A DNA stretch of 64,000 nucleotides from Phreatobacter stygius (lineage in GTDB: Bacteria > Pseudomonadota > Alphaproteobacteria > Rhizobiales > Phreatobacteraceae): positions 5,841,001 to 5,905,000 of the forward strand of contig NZ_CP039690.1 in NCBI RefSeq assembly GCF_005144885.1, read 5' to 3'. The notes below the pieces were generated by a model. That model worked only from the letters and a program-made list of their open reading frames with translations. It had not been told where the DNA came from and did not search any database. The position numbers were made by a program, and so were the translations under genes. Below are positions 26,374 to 35,643 of this stretch, in pieces. The stretch's first letter is position 1, and each line of letters starts with the position of its first letter.

Positions 26374-26460
26374 TACCTATGGCCCCGCAGAAACCGTGAC
26401 TTTGGTTCCAATTGCGGCGCGACTTTGGGAAATTGCGGCGTGACTTTTGGGCACGCCACA
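26374..26460. repeat. 87-bp repeat, copy B (IS-terminus-like)
   Basis: This is the same-orientation partner of 21106-21192 (about 85 percent identity), with the same three tandem GCGACTTTGGG-type units. The two copies bracket the whole IS nest. It begins 20 bp after a strong hairpin and ends 20 bp before the nrdJ stop codon. Confidence 0.68.
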
Positions 26461-26480
26461 CGAACCAGCTCGAAAGCCCC

Positions 26481-29400
26481 TCAGCTGCAGCCCGTCGTCG
26501 ACCCGCAGGTGTCGCACTTCAGGCAGGTGCCATTGCGCACCATGGTGAAGTTCGAGCACTCCGGGCAGGCGTCGCCGACATAACCGCGGAGCTTGGCTTC
26601 CGCCCGCCGGTCGGCGGTGGTCCGTTCGGCATTGGCGGCCGGCGCCGGGGCCTGGTCGAACAGGGCGCCGAGCGCTGGCGAGACGGCGGCCGCCACCTCT
26701 TCCTTCAGCGCGTTGGCGCCTTGCGTGCGCATGGTCACCACAGTGCCGGAGGTGCGGCTGTCATTGGCGAGCGAGCCCGGCGTCAGCGCCGGCGTCGGGC
26801 CGGAATTGGCCGAGACCAGCGTGAACTTGTCGGTCTTGCCGCGCACCAGGCCCTTGGACAGCACGCTCTTGGTGCCTTCGGCAGCCCCGGTGCCGAGTGC
26901 GTCGTAGCGGCTTTCGCCCGGATCGACATGGCCGAGGTCGAAGCGGCCGAGATAGCTCACCGCCAGTTCGCGGAACACGTAGTCGAGGATCGAGGTGGCA
27001 TATTTGATCGTGTCATTGCCCTGCACCGGGCCCGCCGGCTCGAAGCGGGTGAAGGTGAAGGCGTCGACATATTCGTCCAGCGGCACGCCATATTGCAGGC
27101 CGAGCGAGATGGCGATGGCGAAGTTGTTGAGCAGCGAGCGAAGCGCCGCGCCCTCCTTGTGCATGTCGATGAAGATCTCGCCGATGCGGCCGTCGTCATA
27201 TTCGCCGGTGCGCAGATAGACCTTGTGGCCGCCGACCACCGCCTTCTGGGTATAACCCTTGCGGCGGTCGGGCATCTTCTCGCGGTCGCGGATCACCTGG
27301 ACACGCTCGACCACCTTCTCGACGATGCGCTCGGCGAGGGCTGCTGCGCGCGCGGCCTGCGGCTTTTCCAGGAACTCCTCGACGCCGTCCTCGTCGTCCT
27401 CGTCCTCGATCAGCTGCGAGTTCAGCGGCTGCGACAGCTTGGAGCCGTCGCGGTAGAGCGCATTGGCCTTCAGCGCCAGCTTCCACGACAGCATATAGGC
27501 CGACTTGCAGTCGTCGACGGTCGCTTCGTTCGGCATGTTGATGGTCTTGGAAATGGCGCCCGAGATGAACGGCTGGGCCGCCGCCATCATGTGGATATGG
27601 CTTTCCACCGAGAGGTAGCGCTTGCCCTTGCGGCCGCAGGGGTTGGCGCAGTCGAACACCGCATAATGCTCGAGCTTCAGGTGCGGCGCGCCTTCCAGCG
27701 TCATGGCGCCGCAGACATGCTCGTTGGCGGTCTCGATATCCTTTTTCGAGAAGCCGACGCGGGTCAGCAGTTCGAAGCCCGGCGCATTGATCTCGTCGGC
27801 CGGAATGCCCAGCGTCCTGACCAGGAAGTCTTCACCCAGCGTCCACTTGTTGAACACGAACTTGATGTCGAAGGCGGTCTTCAACTGCGCTTCGGCCTTG
27901 GCGATCGCCGCATCGGTGAAGCCCTTGGCCTTCAGCGAGCCGGTATTGATGGCGGGCGCCTGCTTCAGCGTGCCATGGCCGACCGCATAGGCCTCCATCT
28001 CCGCGATATCGGCTTCGGAGTAGCCGAGCGTGCGCAGCGCCGCCGGCACCGCCTGGTTGATGATCTTGAAATAGCCGCCGCCGGCGAGCTTCTTGAACTT
28101 CACCAGGGCGAAGTCGGGCTCGATGCCGGTGGTGTCGCAATCCATCACCAGGCCGATCGTGCCGGTCGGCGCGATCACCGAGACCTGGGCATTGCGATAG
28201 CCGTTGATTTCGCCGAGCGCCAGCGCATCGTCCCAGGCCTTCTTGGCGCGGGCGACGATTTCCGGATCCGGGCAATTGGCGTGGTCGAGCGCCACCGGGT
28301 TGACCGCCAGGCTCTCGTAACCCGCGGTCTCGCCATGGGCGGCGCGGCGATGGTTGCGGATGACCCGGAGCATGTGCTCGCGGTTCGGCGCATAACCGGG
28401 GAAGGTGCCGAGTTCGCCGGCCATTTCGGCCGAGGTCTTGTAGGCGATGCCGGTCATGACCGCGGTCAGCGCGCCGGCGAGCGCGCGGCCCCGGTCGCTG
28501 TCATAGGGAATGCCCATGGTCATCAACAGGCCGCCGATATTGGCGTAACCCAGGCCGAGGGTGCGGTATTCGTAGGACAATTCGGCGATCTGGCGCGACG
28601 GGAATTGCGCCATCAGCACCGAGATCTCGAGCACCACCGACCACAGCCGGCAGAGATGCTCGTAGCCGTCGATGTCGAACTGCTTGGCCTTGGCATCGTA
28701 GAACTGCAACAGGTTGGCAGACGCCAGATTGCAGGCGGTGTCGTCGAGGAACATATATTCCGAGCACGGGTTCGACGCGCGGATCGGGCCGGCGGCGGGG
28801 CAGGTGTGCCAGTCGTTCATCGTGGTGTTGAAATGCAGCCCCGGGTCGGCGGAGGCCCAGGCGGCGTGGCCGATCTTTTCCCAGAGGTCGCGGGCCTTCA
28901 GCGTCTTGATCGGCTTGCCGGTGATGCGCGCCGTCAGGTTCCAGTCGCCATCGGTCTCCACGGCGCGCAGGAAGTCGTCCTTCAGCGACACCGAATTGTT
29001 GGAGTTCTGGCCGGCCACCGTCAGGTAGGCATCCGAATCCCAGTCGGTGTCATAGGTCGGGAAATCGATATCGGTATAGCCCTGGCGGGCGAACTGGATC
29101 ACCCGCTTGATGTAATTGTCGGGCACCATCGACTTGCGGGCGGCCTTGATCTCGCGCTTCAGCGCCGGGTTCATCGCCGGGTCGAAACAGCCGTCCAGGC
29201 GCTCGCCATCGGCGCCTTCGCAATTGACGCAGGCCTTCATGATGGCCTTGAGGTGCTTGGCATTGATCTTCGAGCCAGTGACCAGGCTCGCGACCTTCTG
29301 CTCCTCGATCACCTTCCAGTCGATATAGGCCTCGATATCAGGGTGATCGACGTCGACCACCACCATCTTGGCGGCGCGGCGCGTGGTGCCGCCCGACTTG

Positions 29401-30203
29401 ATCGCGCCGGCGGCCCGGTCGCCGATCTTCAGGAAGCTCATCAGGCCGGACGAACGGCCGCCACCGGCGAGCTTTTCGCCTTCGCCGCGCAGATAGGAGA
29501 AGTTGGAGCCGGTGCCCGAGCCATATTTGAACAGGCGCGCCTCGCGCACCCACAGGTCCATGATGCCGCCCTCGTTGACGAGGTCGTCGGCGACCGACTG
29601 GATGAAACAGGCATGCGGCTGCGGATGCTCGTAAGCCGACTTGGACTTGGTCAGCTTGCCGGTTTCGAAATCGACGTAATAGTGGCCCTGGCCGGGGCCG
29701 TCGATGCCATAGGCCCAGTGCAGGCCGGTGTTGAACCATTGCGGCGAATTGGGCGCCACCATCTGCAGGGCGAGCATGTAGCGCAGTTCATCGAAGAAAG
29801 CCTGGGCATCGGCTTCCGCTTCGAAATAGCCGCCCTTCCAGCCCCAATAGGTCCAGGTGCCGGCCAGCCGGTCGAACACCTGGGTCGACGAGGTCTCGCC
29901 GGTCCAGCGTTCCTTCTCCGGCAGTTCCTTCATGGCCTTCTCGTCGGGGGCCGAGCGCCACAGCCAGGACGGGACCGAATTTTCCTCGACCTTCTTCATG
30001 CGCGCCGGCACGCCGGCCTTGCGGAAGTATTTCTGCGCGAGAATGTCGGCCGCAACCTGGCTCCAGGCCTCGGGCACCGAGATGTCGGCCTGCCGGAACA
30101 CGATCGAACCGTCCGGATTGCGGATCTCGGACGTGGCCGCACGGAACGCGATGTCTGCATAGGGCGACTGGCCCGCCTTGGTGTATCGCCGTTCGATGCG
30201 CAT
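26481..30203 (-). CDS. nrdJ: Vitamin B12-dependent ribonucleotide reductase (class II) NrdJ
   Basis: This 1,240-residue adenosylcobalamin-dependent enzyme reduces ribonucleotides to deoxyribonucleotides with or without oxygen. The catalytic NPCSEY motif (thiyl-radical Cys and Glu) is near residue 500, and [24 protein letters not shown] is near 275-300. [16 protein letters not shown]-like [16 protein letters not shown] near 680 and the [10 protein letters not shown] substrate region near 151 are conserved. The C-terminus has the zinc-ribbon/redox Cys cluster [28 protein letters not shown] (the shuttle cysteines). The long linker between core and tail is typical of alphaproteobacterial NrdJ. 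ATG at 30203 begins [11 protein letters not shown]. Two NrdR-like boxes lie about 380 bp upstream. No nrdAB is present in the window. Confidence 0.97.
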   Translation of the reverse strand: MRIERRYTKAGQSPYADIAFRAATSEIRNPDGSIVFRQADISVPEAWSQVAADILAQKYFRKAGVPARMKKVEENSVPSWLWRSAPDEKAMKELPEKERWTGETSSTQVFDRLAGTWTYWGWKGGYFEAEADAQAFFDELRYMLALQMVAPNSPQWFNTGLHWAYGIDGPGQGHYYVDFETGKLTKSKSAYEHPQPHACFIQSVADDLVNEGGIMDLWVREARLFKYGSGTGSNFSYLRGEGEKLAGGGRSSGLMSFLKIGDRAAGAIKSGGTTRRAAKMVVVDVDHPDIEAYIDWKVIEEQKVASLVTGSKINAKHLKAIMKACVNCEGADGERLDGCFDPAMNPALKREIKAARKSMVPDNYIKRVIQFARQGYTDIDFPTYDTDWDSDAYLTVAGQNSNNSVSLKDDFLRAVETDGDWNLTARITGKPIKTLKARDLWEKIGHAAWASADPGLHFNTTMNDWHTCPAAGPIRASNPCSEYMFLDDTACNLASANLLQFYDAKAKQFDIDGYEHLCRLWSVVLEISVLMAQFPSRQIAELSYEYRTLGLGYANIGGLLMTMGIPYDSDRGRALAGALTAVMTGIAYKTSAEMAGELGTFPGYAPNREHMLRVIRNHRRAAHGETAGYESLAVNPVALDHANCPDPEIVARAKKAWDDALALGEINGYRNAQVSVIAPTGTIGLVMDCDTTGIEPDFALVKFKKLAGGGYFKIINQAVPAALRTLGYSEADIAEMEAYAVGHGTLKQAPAINTGSLKAKGFTDAAIAKAEAQLKTAFDIKFVFNKWTLGEDFLVRTLGIPADEINAPGFELLTRVGFSKKDIETANEHVCGAMTLEGAPHLKLEHYAVFDCANPCGRKGKRYLSVESHIHMMAAAQPFISGAISKTINMPNEATVDDCKSAYMLSWKLALKANALYRDGSKLSQPLNSQLIEDEDDEDGVEEFLEKPQAARAAALAERIVEKVVERVQVIRDREKMPDRRKGYTQKAVVGGHKVYLRTGEYDDGRIGEIFIDMHKEGAALRSLLNNFAIAISLGLQYGVPLDEYVDAFTFTRFEPAGPVQGNDTIKYATSILDYVFRELAVSYLGRFDLGHVDPGESRYDALGTGAAEGTKSVLSKGLVRGKTDKFTLVSANSGPTPALTPGSLANDSRTSGTVVTMRTQGANALKEEVAAAVSPALGALFDQAPAPAANAERTTADRRAEAKLRGYVGDACPECSNFTMVRNGTCLKCDTCGSTTGCS

Positions 30204-30582
30204 CGTCTTCGTCCTTCATGTCCTGGCCGGGAATTGTGCTCCCGAGCCGCCCCGCGGTCCATGCCCTGGACCTGCGTCGGTCCGGTTCTGCCGGACCCTT
30301 TTGCCGCCTTCACCCACCATCCCCGCTCTCCACAGGGGAGAACCGGTCCGCTGGTTAACTCTTGTCGCGCTTGGCGCGTTCCCGGACGGTGTCGCGGCGA
30401 CACTTCGCCGCCCGCGGGCAGCGCTCCGGCAAGGGAACGCGCCATCGGATGGCAAAGACTCCTCCCGCCACGCGGCGCTGGCGCGCGACGTTAGCCTGGA
30501 AACCGTCTGGGGATTTGGTGCGGCGAGAACTTTGAACAGACCCGCCGAACCGAACTCCAAGGTAAGCGGCATGCCTTCATGT
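30204..30582 (-). other. Long nrdJ leader region
   Basis: About 380 bp separate the NrdR-like boxes from the nrdJ ATG, implying a long 5' untranslated region if the promoter overlaps the boxes. It holds several GC-rich hairpins (for example around 30262-30300). I looked for the B12 box and the conserved GCCACTG-type core of a cobalamin riboswitch and did not find them. Confidence 0.5.
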
Positions 30583-30629
30583 CGTCAAGATATAGGGGCT
30601 ATGGGTAAACAGACCCCTAAATATGGTGT
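30583..30629 (-). promoter_or_regulatory. Tandem NrdR-box-like sites upstream of nrdJ
   Basis: On the minus strand the sites read ACACCATATTTAGGGG (30629-30614) and CCCCTATATCTTGACG (30598-30583), separated by 15 bp. They partly match the NrdR consensus ACACWATATATWGTGT, and the 31-bp phase equals three helical turns, as in known NrdR box pairs. NrdR would repress nrdJ when dATP is high. The region 30630-31020 beyond it has no gene. Confidence 0.75.
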
Positions 30630-30965
30630 CGGGCGGTCAAATTTTAAGGGGGGAGCTGGCACCAGCGAGCCAAGTGTCGGAGATTCCGAGGAGATTCGCC
30701 AAGGAAAAATTCACCAACCCTTCGCCGGCTCTCCACAGTCATGTGCGGAACCGCGGGAGATATTCCCAACATCGCGTGGGGGGTGGCGAAGTGTGGCTGG
30801 ATTGTGACAGCTCTGCGGCGGCCGTTTCGCCTTTTGTTCGCGCTGACGCAGCGGCACGGAATCATCTGACGGGACCGGGCAGGGCGGGAATCGGTTCCAG
30901 TTGATTCCGCTGGCCGATTCCGGCCGTCGATTCGAACCGGCTGGACCGCCTGTGGGACAAACGAA

Positions 30966-30991
30966 AACGGCCGGAGGTGCCCCCGGCCGTT
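30966..30991 (-). terminator. Intrinsic terminator of rne
   Basis: AACGGCCGG (30966-30974) pairs with CCGGCCGTT (30983-30991). Read on the minus strand the stem is followed by TTTTCGTTT. It begins about 30 bp after the rne stop codon. Confidence 0.88.
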
Positions 30992-31020
30992 CGTTGTTCT
31001 CAGCGAGCCTCGCGGAGGGC

Positions 31021-34000
31021 TCAGCCCTCGGCCTTGCGGTTCCACCAGCCGGCGCGCCGGGGCGCGGCCGGGGTCGCCGATTGCACGATCTCGACCGGTT
31101 CCGGGTCGGGCGTACGACGGCGTTTCACTGGCTCCTCGACAGCCGCCGGTGCCACCGACATGGCCACCGGCGCCACGACTGGCGCGACAACCGGCGCGGC
31201 CATGGGCGGCAGGGCCGGCGGCGTCGGCGGGGCTGCCACAGGGGCTTCGGCAGGAGTTTCGACAGAGGCTTGGGCCAGCGGTTCCGGCGCGGGCGTGCGC
31301 CGGCGCCTCGCCGGGGGGGCCGCCGCCGGCTCAGCCTGAACCACGGTGTCGGCGGGAACGGCCGCTGCCTCGGCAGCGACATCGGCTGCCGGTGTCCGGC
31401 GGCGGCGCGCCGGTTTCGCCGGCGCCGGAGCGGCTTCGGCCGGGGCCGCTTCCGCAGTCGCCGCGCCTTCGGCTGCCTCGCTCGCGGCCAGTTCTTCAGC
31501 CGCGGCAGCCTTGCCACGACGGGGCCGGCCGCGCCGTCCGGCATGTTTCGGTTCGGCCTCGGCGGCCGGTTCCGCGGTCACGACCGGAGCCTCGACGACG
31601 GCAGGTTCGCCGACCTCGTCCGCGCCCGTCTCGGCGCCAGCTTCGGTCCCGGCCTCGGTCTCGCCTTCGGCCACGAAGCCCGGTTCGTCCTCGCGCCGGT
31701 TGCGGCGCCCGCCACGACGGCCGCGCCGGCGGCGGCGGCCTTCGCTGCTCGCATCGTCGGTGGCGGCACCTTCCAGCGCCTGATCCTCGGCGCCGGCCTC
31801 ATCATCGCCGTCCTCGGCGTCGTCGGCATCGAGATCGTCGTTCGCCTGGCCCGCGACATGCGGCCGCTCGGCGCCGAATTCATCGCGTCCGCCGTCTTCG
31901 CGGCCTTCGCCGCCACGGCCGCGCCGCCGCCGGCGCCGGCGCTTACGCCGCTTTTCGCCGTCTTCGGTCTCGGCACGCTGCTCACCACGCGGCTCGCGCG
32001 GCTCGCGCGGCTCGGCGCTGGTCTGCACCTCGGCCTCGGCCTCGTCGTCCTCTTCGATCTCGTCGTCGATCAGATCGTCCGGGTCGACCGGCAGCGGCGC
32101 GATCACCGGCGGCCGGTAGGCGGTCTCATGGGTATGGACCTGCGCGCCCTTTTCGATGGCGAACATGTGCTGGCCGCTGACCGTCTCGTCGGCGGTGATG
32201 TCGACGCTGACGCGGAACCGGCTCTCCAGTTCGTGCAGGTGGGCGCGCTTGTTGTTGAGCACATAGAGCGCCACCGCGGTGCGGGTGCGCACGACGACGT
32301 CATACATGGCCGAGCGCAGCAATTGCTCCTCGACCGACCGCAGCAGGTGCAGCGCAACCGAGGAGACCGAGCGGACATGGCCGGTGCCGCCGCAGGTGGC
32401 GCAGACCTCGGTCGAGCTTTCAAGCACGCCGGTGCGGATGCGCTGGCGGCTCATTTCCAGGAGGCCGAAATGCGAGATGCGGCCAACCTGGATCCGCGCC
32501 CGGTCGTTCTTCAGCGCATCCTTCATGCGCTTCTCGACCGCCCGGTTGTTGCGGTTCTCGTCCATGTCGATGAAGTCGACGACGATCAGGCCGGCAAGGT
32601 CGCGCAGCCTGAGCTGGCGCGCCACCTCGTCGGCGGCCTCCGCATTGGTGCGCAGCGCCGTGTCCTCGATATTGTGCTCGCGGGTCGAGCGGCCCGAGTT
32701 CACGTCGATGGCGACTAGGGCTTCGGTCGGGTTGATGACGATATAGCCGCCGGATTTCAGCTGCACGGTGTTGGAGAACATCGCGTCGAGCTGGGCTTCG
32801 ACGCCCGAGCGGGCGAACAGCGGCTGCGGCTCGCGATAAGACTTCACGTTCTTGGCATGGCTCGGCATGAGCATGCGCATGAAGTCCTTGGCTTCCTTGT
32901 AGCCTTCCTCGCCGGCGACCAGGACCTCTTCGATGTCCTTGTTGTAGAGATCGCGGATCGAGCGCTTGATCAGCGAGCCTTCTTCATAGACCAGCGTCGG
33001 CGCATTCGACTTCAAGGTCACCTCGCGCACCGTCTCCCACATGCGCAGGAGATATTCGAAGTCGCGCTTGACTTCGGTCTTGGTGCGGTTGGCGCCGGCG
33101 GTGCGCAGGATGACGCCCATGCCGTCCGGCACTTCCAGGTCGCCGGCGATCGACTTCAGGCGCTTGCGGTCGGCGGCATTGGTGATCTTGCGCGAAATGC
33201 CGCCGCCGCGCGCGGTGTTCGGCATCAGCACGGAATAGCGGCCGGCGAGCGACAGATAGGTGGTCAGCGCCGCGCCCTTGTTGCCGCGCTCTTCCTTGAC
33301 GACCTGCACCAGCATGACCTGCCGGCGCTTGATCACCTCCTGGATCTTGTACTGCTTGCGCGGCCGGAAGGTGCGGTCGGGCATGTCCTCATAGGCGTCG
33401 CCCGCGCCGACCGATTCGACCACGTCCTCTTCGGCCGGTGCCTCCTCGACATGGCCGTTGCCGCGTTCGTCGCCGTCGCCGTCACCGTTCTCTTCGGTGT
33501 CGCGGCTCTCGGAGCGCGGCTCGTCGCCGCCGTCGTCGTTCTGCCGGTCGTCGCGGTCGTCGTCTTGCCGGTCGCGGCCGTCGTCCTGCGCCTCGTCATG
33601 GCCTTCGGCGCCGGCCTCGTCCTCGTCGGTCTCGGCGTCACCGGTCACTGCGTCCGAGGTCTTGGCTTCGGCGGCCTCGTTGCGCGGGCGCGGACCGCCG
33701 CGCCGCCGGCGGCGCCTGCCGCCATCGCGGCCGCCGTCCTTGGCCCCGCGGCCGCCACGTTCGCTCCGGCCGCCTTCCTCGTCGTCGTCGTCACGATGCG
33801 AGCGGGCTTCTTCCGCCAGCAGCGCTTCGCGGTCGGCGACCGGGATCTGGTAATAGTCGGGATGGATTTCCGAGAAGGCGAGGAAGCCGTGCCGGTTGCC
33901 GCCATATTCGATGAAGGCAGCCTGCAGCGAGGGTTCGACCCGCGTTACCTTGGCGAGATAGATATTGCCGCGCAGCTGTTTGCGTGACTGGCTTTCGAAG

Positions 34001-34086
34001 TCGAATTCCTCGACACGATTACCACGGACCACCACGACCCGGGTTTCTTCCGGGTGGGCGGCGTCGATGAGCATCTTGTTGGCCAT
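31021..34086 (-). CDS. rne: Ribonuclease E (RNase E/G family)
   Basis: This 1,021-residue endoribonuclease is the core of the RNA degradosome and matures rRNA and turns over mRNA. It begins MANKMLIDAAHPEETRVVVV. The S1 domain (about 35-300) is split by a roughly 160-residue highly charged insert (DDDDEEGG, Arg-rich and Asp/Glu-rich runs), a known alphaproteobacterial feature. The catalytic Asp residues lie in ALVAIDVNSGRST (near 437) and LIVVDFIDMDENRNN (near 480). The Zn-link is CATCGGTGHV near 558. The C-terminal 370 residues are disordered, with Arg-rich RNA-binding blocks (RKRRRRRRRGRGG, RRRRGRRGGRRNRR) and Ala/Pro-rich scaffold sequence. The gene has a 482-bp upstream region and its own terminator. 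Confidence 0.97.
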   Translation of the reverse strand: MANKMLIDAAHPEETRVVVVRGNRVEEFDFESQSRKQLRGNIYLAKVTRVEPSLQAAFIEYGGNRHGFLAFSEIHPDYYQIPVADREALLAEEARSHRDDDDEEGGRSERGGRGAKDGGRDGGRRRRRRGGPRPRNEAAEAKTSDAVTGDAETDEDEAGAEGHDEAQDDGRDRQDDDRDDRQNDDGGDEPRSESRDTEENGDGDGDERGNGHVEEAPAEEDVVESVGAGDAYEDMPDRTFRPRKQYKIQEVIKRRQVMLVQVVKEERGNKGAALTTYLSLAGRYSVLMPNTARGGGISRKITNAADRKRLKSIAGDLEVPDGMGVILRTAGANRTKTEVKRDFEYLLRMWETVREVTLKSNAPTLVYEEGSLIKRSIRDLYNKDIEEVLVAGEEGYKEAKDFMRMLMPSHAKNVKSYREPQPLFARSGVEAQLDAMFSNTVQLKSGGYIVINPTEALVAIDVNSGRSTREHNIEDTALRTNAEAADEVARQLRLRDLAGLIVVDFIDMDENRNNRAVEKRMKDALKNDRARIQVGRISHFGLLEMSRQRIRTGVLESSTEVCATCGGTGHVRSVSSVALHLLRSVEEQLLRSAMYDVVVRTRTAVALYVLNNKRAHLHELESRFRVSVDITADETVSGQHMFAIEKGAQVHTHETAYRPPVIAPLPVDPDDLIDDEIEEDDEAEAEVQTSAEPREPREPRGEQRAETEDGEKRRKRRRRRRRGRGGEGREDGGRDEFGAERPHVAGQANDDLDADDAEDGDDEAGAEDQALEGAATDDASSEGRRRRRGRRGGRRNRREDEPGFVAEGETEAGTEAGAETGADEVGEPAVVEAPVVTAEPAAEAEPKHAGRRGRPRRGKAAAAEELAASEAAEGAATAEAAPAEAAPAPAKPARRRRTPAADVAAEAAAVPADTVVQAEPAAAPPARRRRTPAPEPLAQASVETPAEAPVAAPPTPPALPPMAAPVVAPVVAPVAMSVAPAAVEEPVKRRRTPDPEPVEIVQSATPAAPRRAGWWNRKAEG

Positions 34087-34568
34087 CGGATGAGCTCTTG
34101 AAGTTTACGGCGGCCGCGAGCGCCGGCCCGGTCGGGCCCCGCTCTGCAGAAAGTGCCAGGGCGGCGCCGTGAAGGCGCCGGCGCACGGCCGTCATTGCGG
34201 TGGAAGGGGAGGGTGCAAGCCTGGTCGCAATGCCGACGGCGGGGCCAGCGGATGAGCAGGCGATCATCAGATCTCCCGTCCGCCTGTAACCCGGCTGTGC
34301 CGTCGATCCCGACATGGGCGAGACCCTTTCGAAGTGCGACGCGGCCCCGGACGGGGCGCGGCTAAGGGTGACATGGCAGCGGCTCGCCGAAGACGGCGCC
34401 ACGCGTGCGGGGGTCAGGGAGCGCTCGGATCGGGGCCACGGAATGAAACCTTCGGCTGCCTTCGATCGACACGCCGCTCCATACCCGCATGACCGTGTCA
34501 TGACCTATGTAGCGGCGGAAGTGCGACCTTGGCAAGCGTAGCCGTCGTACAAACCGTGGCGCGGTCCG
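34087..34568 (-). other. rne promoter and leader region
   Basis: This 482-bp gap precedes rne. rne genes commonly have long autoregulated leaders, and several GC-rich inverted segments (for example around 34342-34362) would fit such a structure. No gene is recognised here; open frames are short and Arg-rich. Confidence 0.5.
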
Positions 34569-35267
34569 TCAGGCCATGACCACCACGGGCGTGCCGATCC
34601 GCGCGCGGTCGTGCAGATCGATAATGTCGTGGTTGAACAAGCGGATGCAGCCGGACGACACGGCCTGGCCGATCGACGAGGGCACGTTGGTCCCGTGCAG
34701 GCGGTACATGGTGTCCCGGCTGCCGCGATAGAGGTAGAGCGCGCGGGCGCCGAGCGGGTTGGCGATGCCGCCGGCCATGCCGCCGGCATAACGCGCGTTG
34801 CGCTGGTCATAGGCGATCATGTTGGCGGTCGGCGTCCAGTTCGGCCACGAGCCCTTGCGGCCGACCGCGGCGCGGCCGTGCCAGAGCGCGCCCTGGCGGC
34901 CGACGCCGACGCCGTAGCGGATCGCCCTGCCATTGCCGAGCACGTAATAGAGATGCCGCTCGCTCGGCCTGACCACGATGGTGCCGGCGACCTCGCGTGT
35001 CGCATAGGCGACTTCCTGGCGCAGGAAGCGCGGGTCGACATTGGAGGTGTCCATGGCCGGCAAGGTGACACCGGCATCCTGGCGCCCGGCATAGGAGCCG
35101 ATCGGGCCGCCGCCGGTGACGCAGCCGGCGAGCACGGCGGGCGAGGCCAGGAGGAACAGGCGGCGCGACATCGCTCCGGCATTGGCGCTGACATCGGTGC
35201 TGTCGCGGGCACCGGCATCGGCAAGGGCCTTGTCGCCGGGAGCGGCATTCTCTGCGTGGTGGCTCAT
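34569..35267 (-). CDS. L,D-transpeptidase (YkuD/ErfK family)
   Basis: This 232-residue periplasmic enzyme forms meso-DAP cross-links or attaches proteins to peptidoglycan. The YkuD catalytic segment is YRLHGTNVPSSIGQAVSSGCIRLFNHDIIDL (about residues 190-220), with the His of HGTN and the nucleophile Cys of SSGCIR. An export signal, SRRLFLLASPAVLAGC, ends in a lipobox-like LAGC at about residue 49, preceded by twin Arg. The first ATG (35267) gives a 32-residue hydrophilic lead before the signal. ATG at 35171 would place the signal at the N-terminus and may be the real start. It is divergent from the amidase gene across a 376-bp region. Confidence 0.9.
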   Translation of the reverse strand: MSHHAENAAPGDKALADAGARDSTDVSANAGAMSRRLFLLASPAVLAGCVTGGGPIGSYAGRQDAGVTLPAMDTSNVDPRFLRQEVAYATREVAGTIVVRPSERHLYYVLGNGRAIRYGVGVGRQGALWHGRAAVGRKGSWPNWTPTANMIAYDQRNARYAGGMAGGIANPLGARALYLYRGSRDTMYRLHGTNVPSSIGQAVSSGCIRLFNHDIIDLHDRARIGTPVVVMA

Positions 35268-35336
35268 TGTCTTTGGCGCTCGGTGATGAGGGTGAATCGT
35301 CGGAATTAAGCGTGCCCAGTCATTGGCTTGGCTGGT

Positions 35337-35354
35337 GTTCACGAAGTCGTGAAC
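35337..35354. promoter_or_regulatory. Inverted repeat GTTCACGA-AG-TCGTGAAC
   Basis: Perfect 8-bp arms with a 2-bp spacer lie in the 376-bp divergent region (35268-35643) between the L,D-transpeptidase and amidase genes, 70 bp upstream of the first. It is a plausible operator for a dimeric regulator of these cell-wall genes; the regulator is unknown. The rest of the gap contains no gene. Confidence 0.6.
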
Positions 35355-35643
35355 GGGCCTTGGCCGGTCACCTTCATGGCCGTTCTGTGGCCAAATTCCC
35401 ACACATTCGGGTCCGTGCCCGGCATTCGGCGTCCAAGCCGCCGGACGGCCGCGCGGAGGCGGCCGGAGCTTCCCCGGCAGGGAAGGGCGACGGTCTGTTT
35501 CGTGTCTTTCCGGCAACGCTTCCGGGCCGGCTGTCCGGGGATGCTTAACGGGCAGTTAACCCGGGAGGCCCTATGGGTTATCCCATCTCCTGGCGGTCCT
35601 TGCTGGTTGTCCTGGCGCCGCCTCGTCCGACCTTCGAGGGGCC

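Noticed and set aside
21106-26460. Composite transposon bounded by the 87-bp repeats
   Set aside because: The repeats are short, diverged, without a transposase of their own and have no visible target duplication; the inner elements have independent insertion histories.
26412-30494. Very long plus-strand open frame (over 1,300 codons) opposite nrdJ
   Set aside because: It is the antisense shadow of nrdJ, created by GC-rich codon bias; its translation is Arg/His/Gly-rich with no family motifs.
30204-30582. Cobalamin riboswitch upstream of nrdJ
   Set aside because: No B12 box or conserved core found on the minus strand of the leader.
30905-30955. tRNA-like TTCGAACC segment
   Set aside because: No acceptor stem or cloverleaf can be folded around it.
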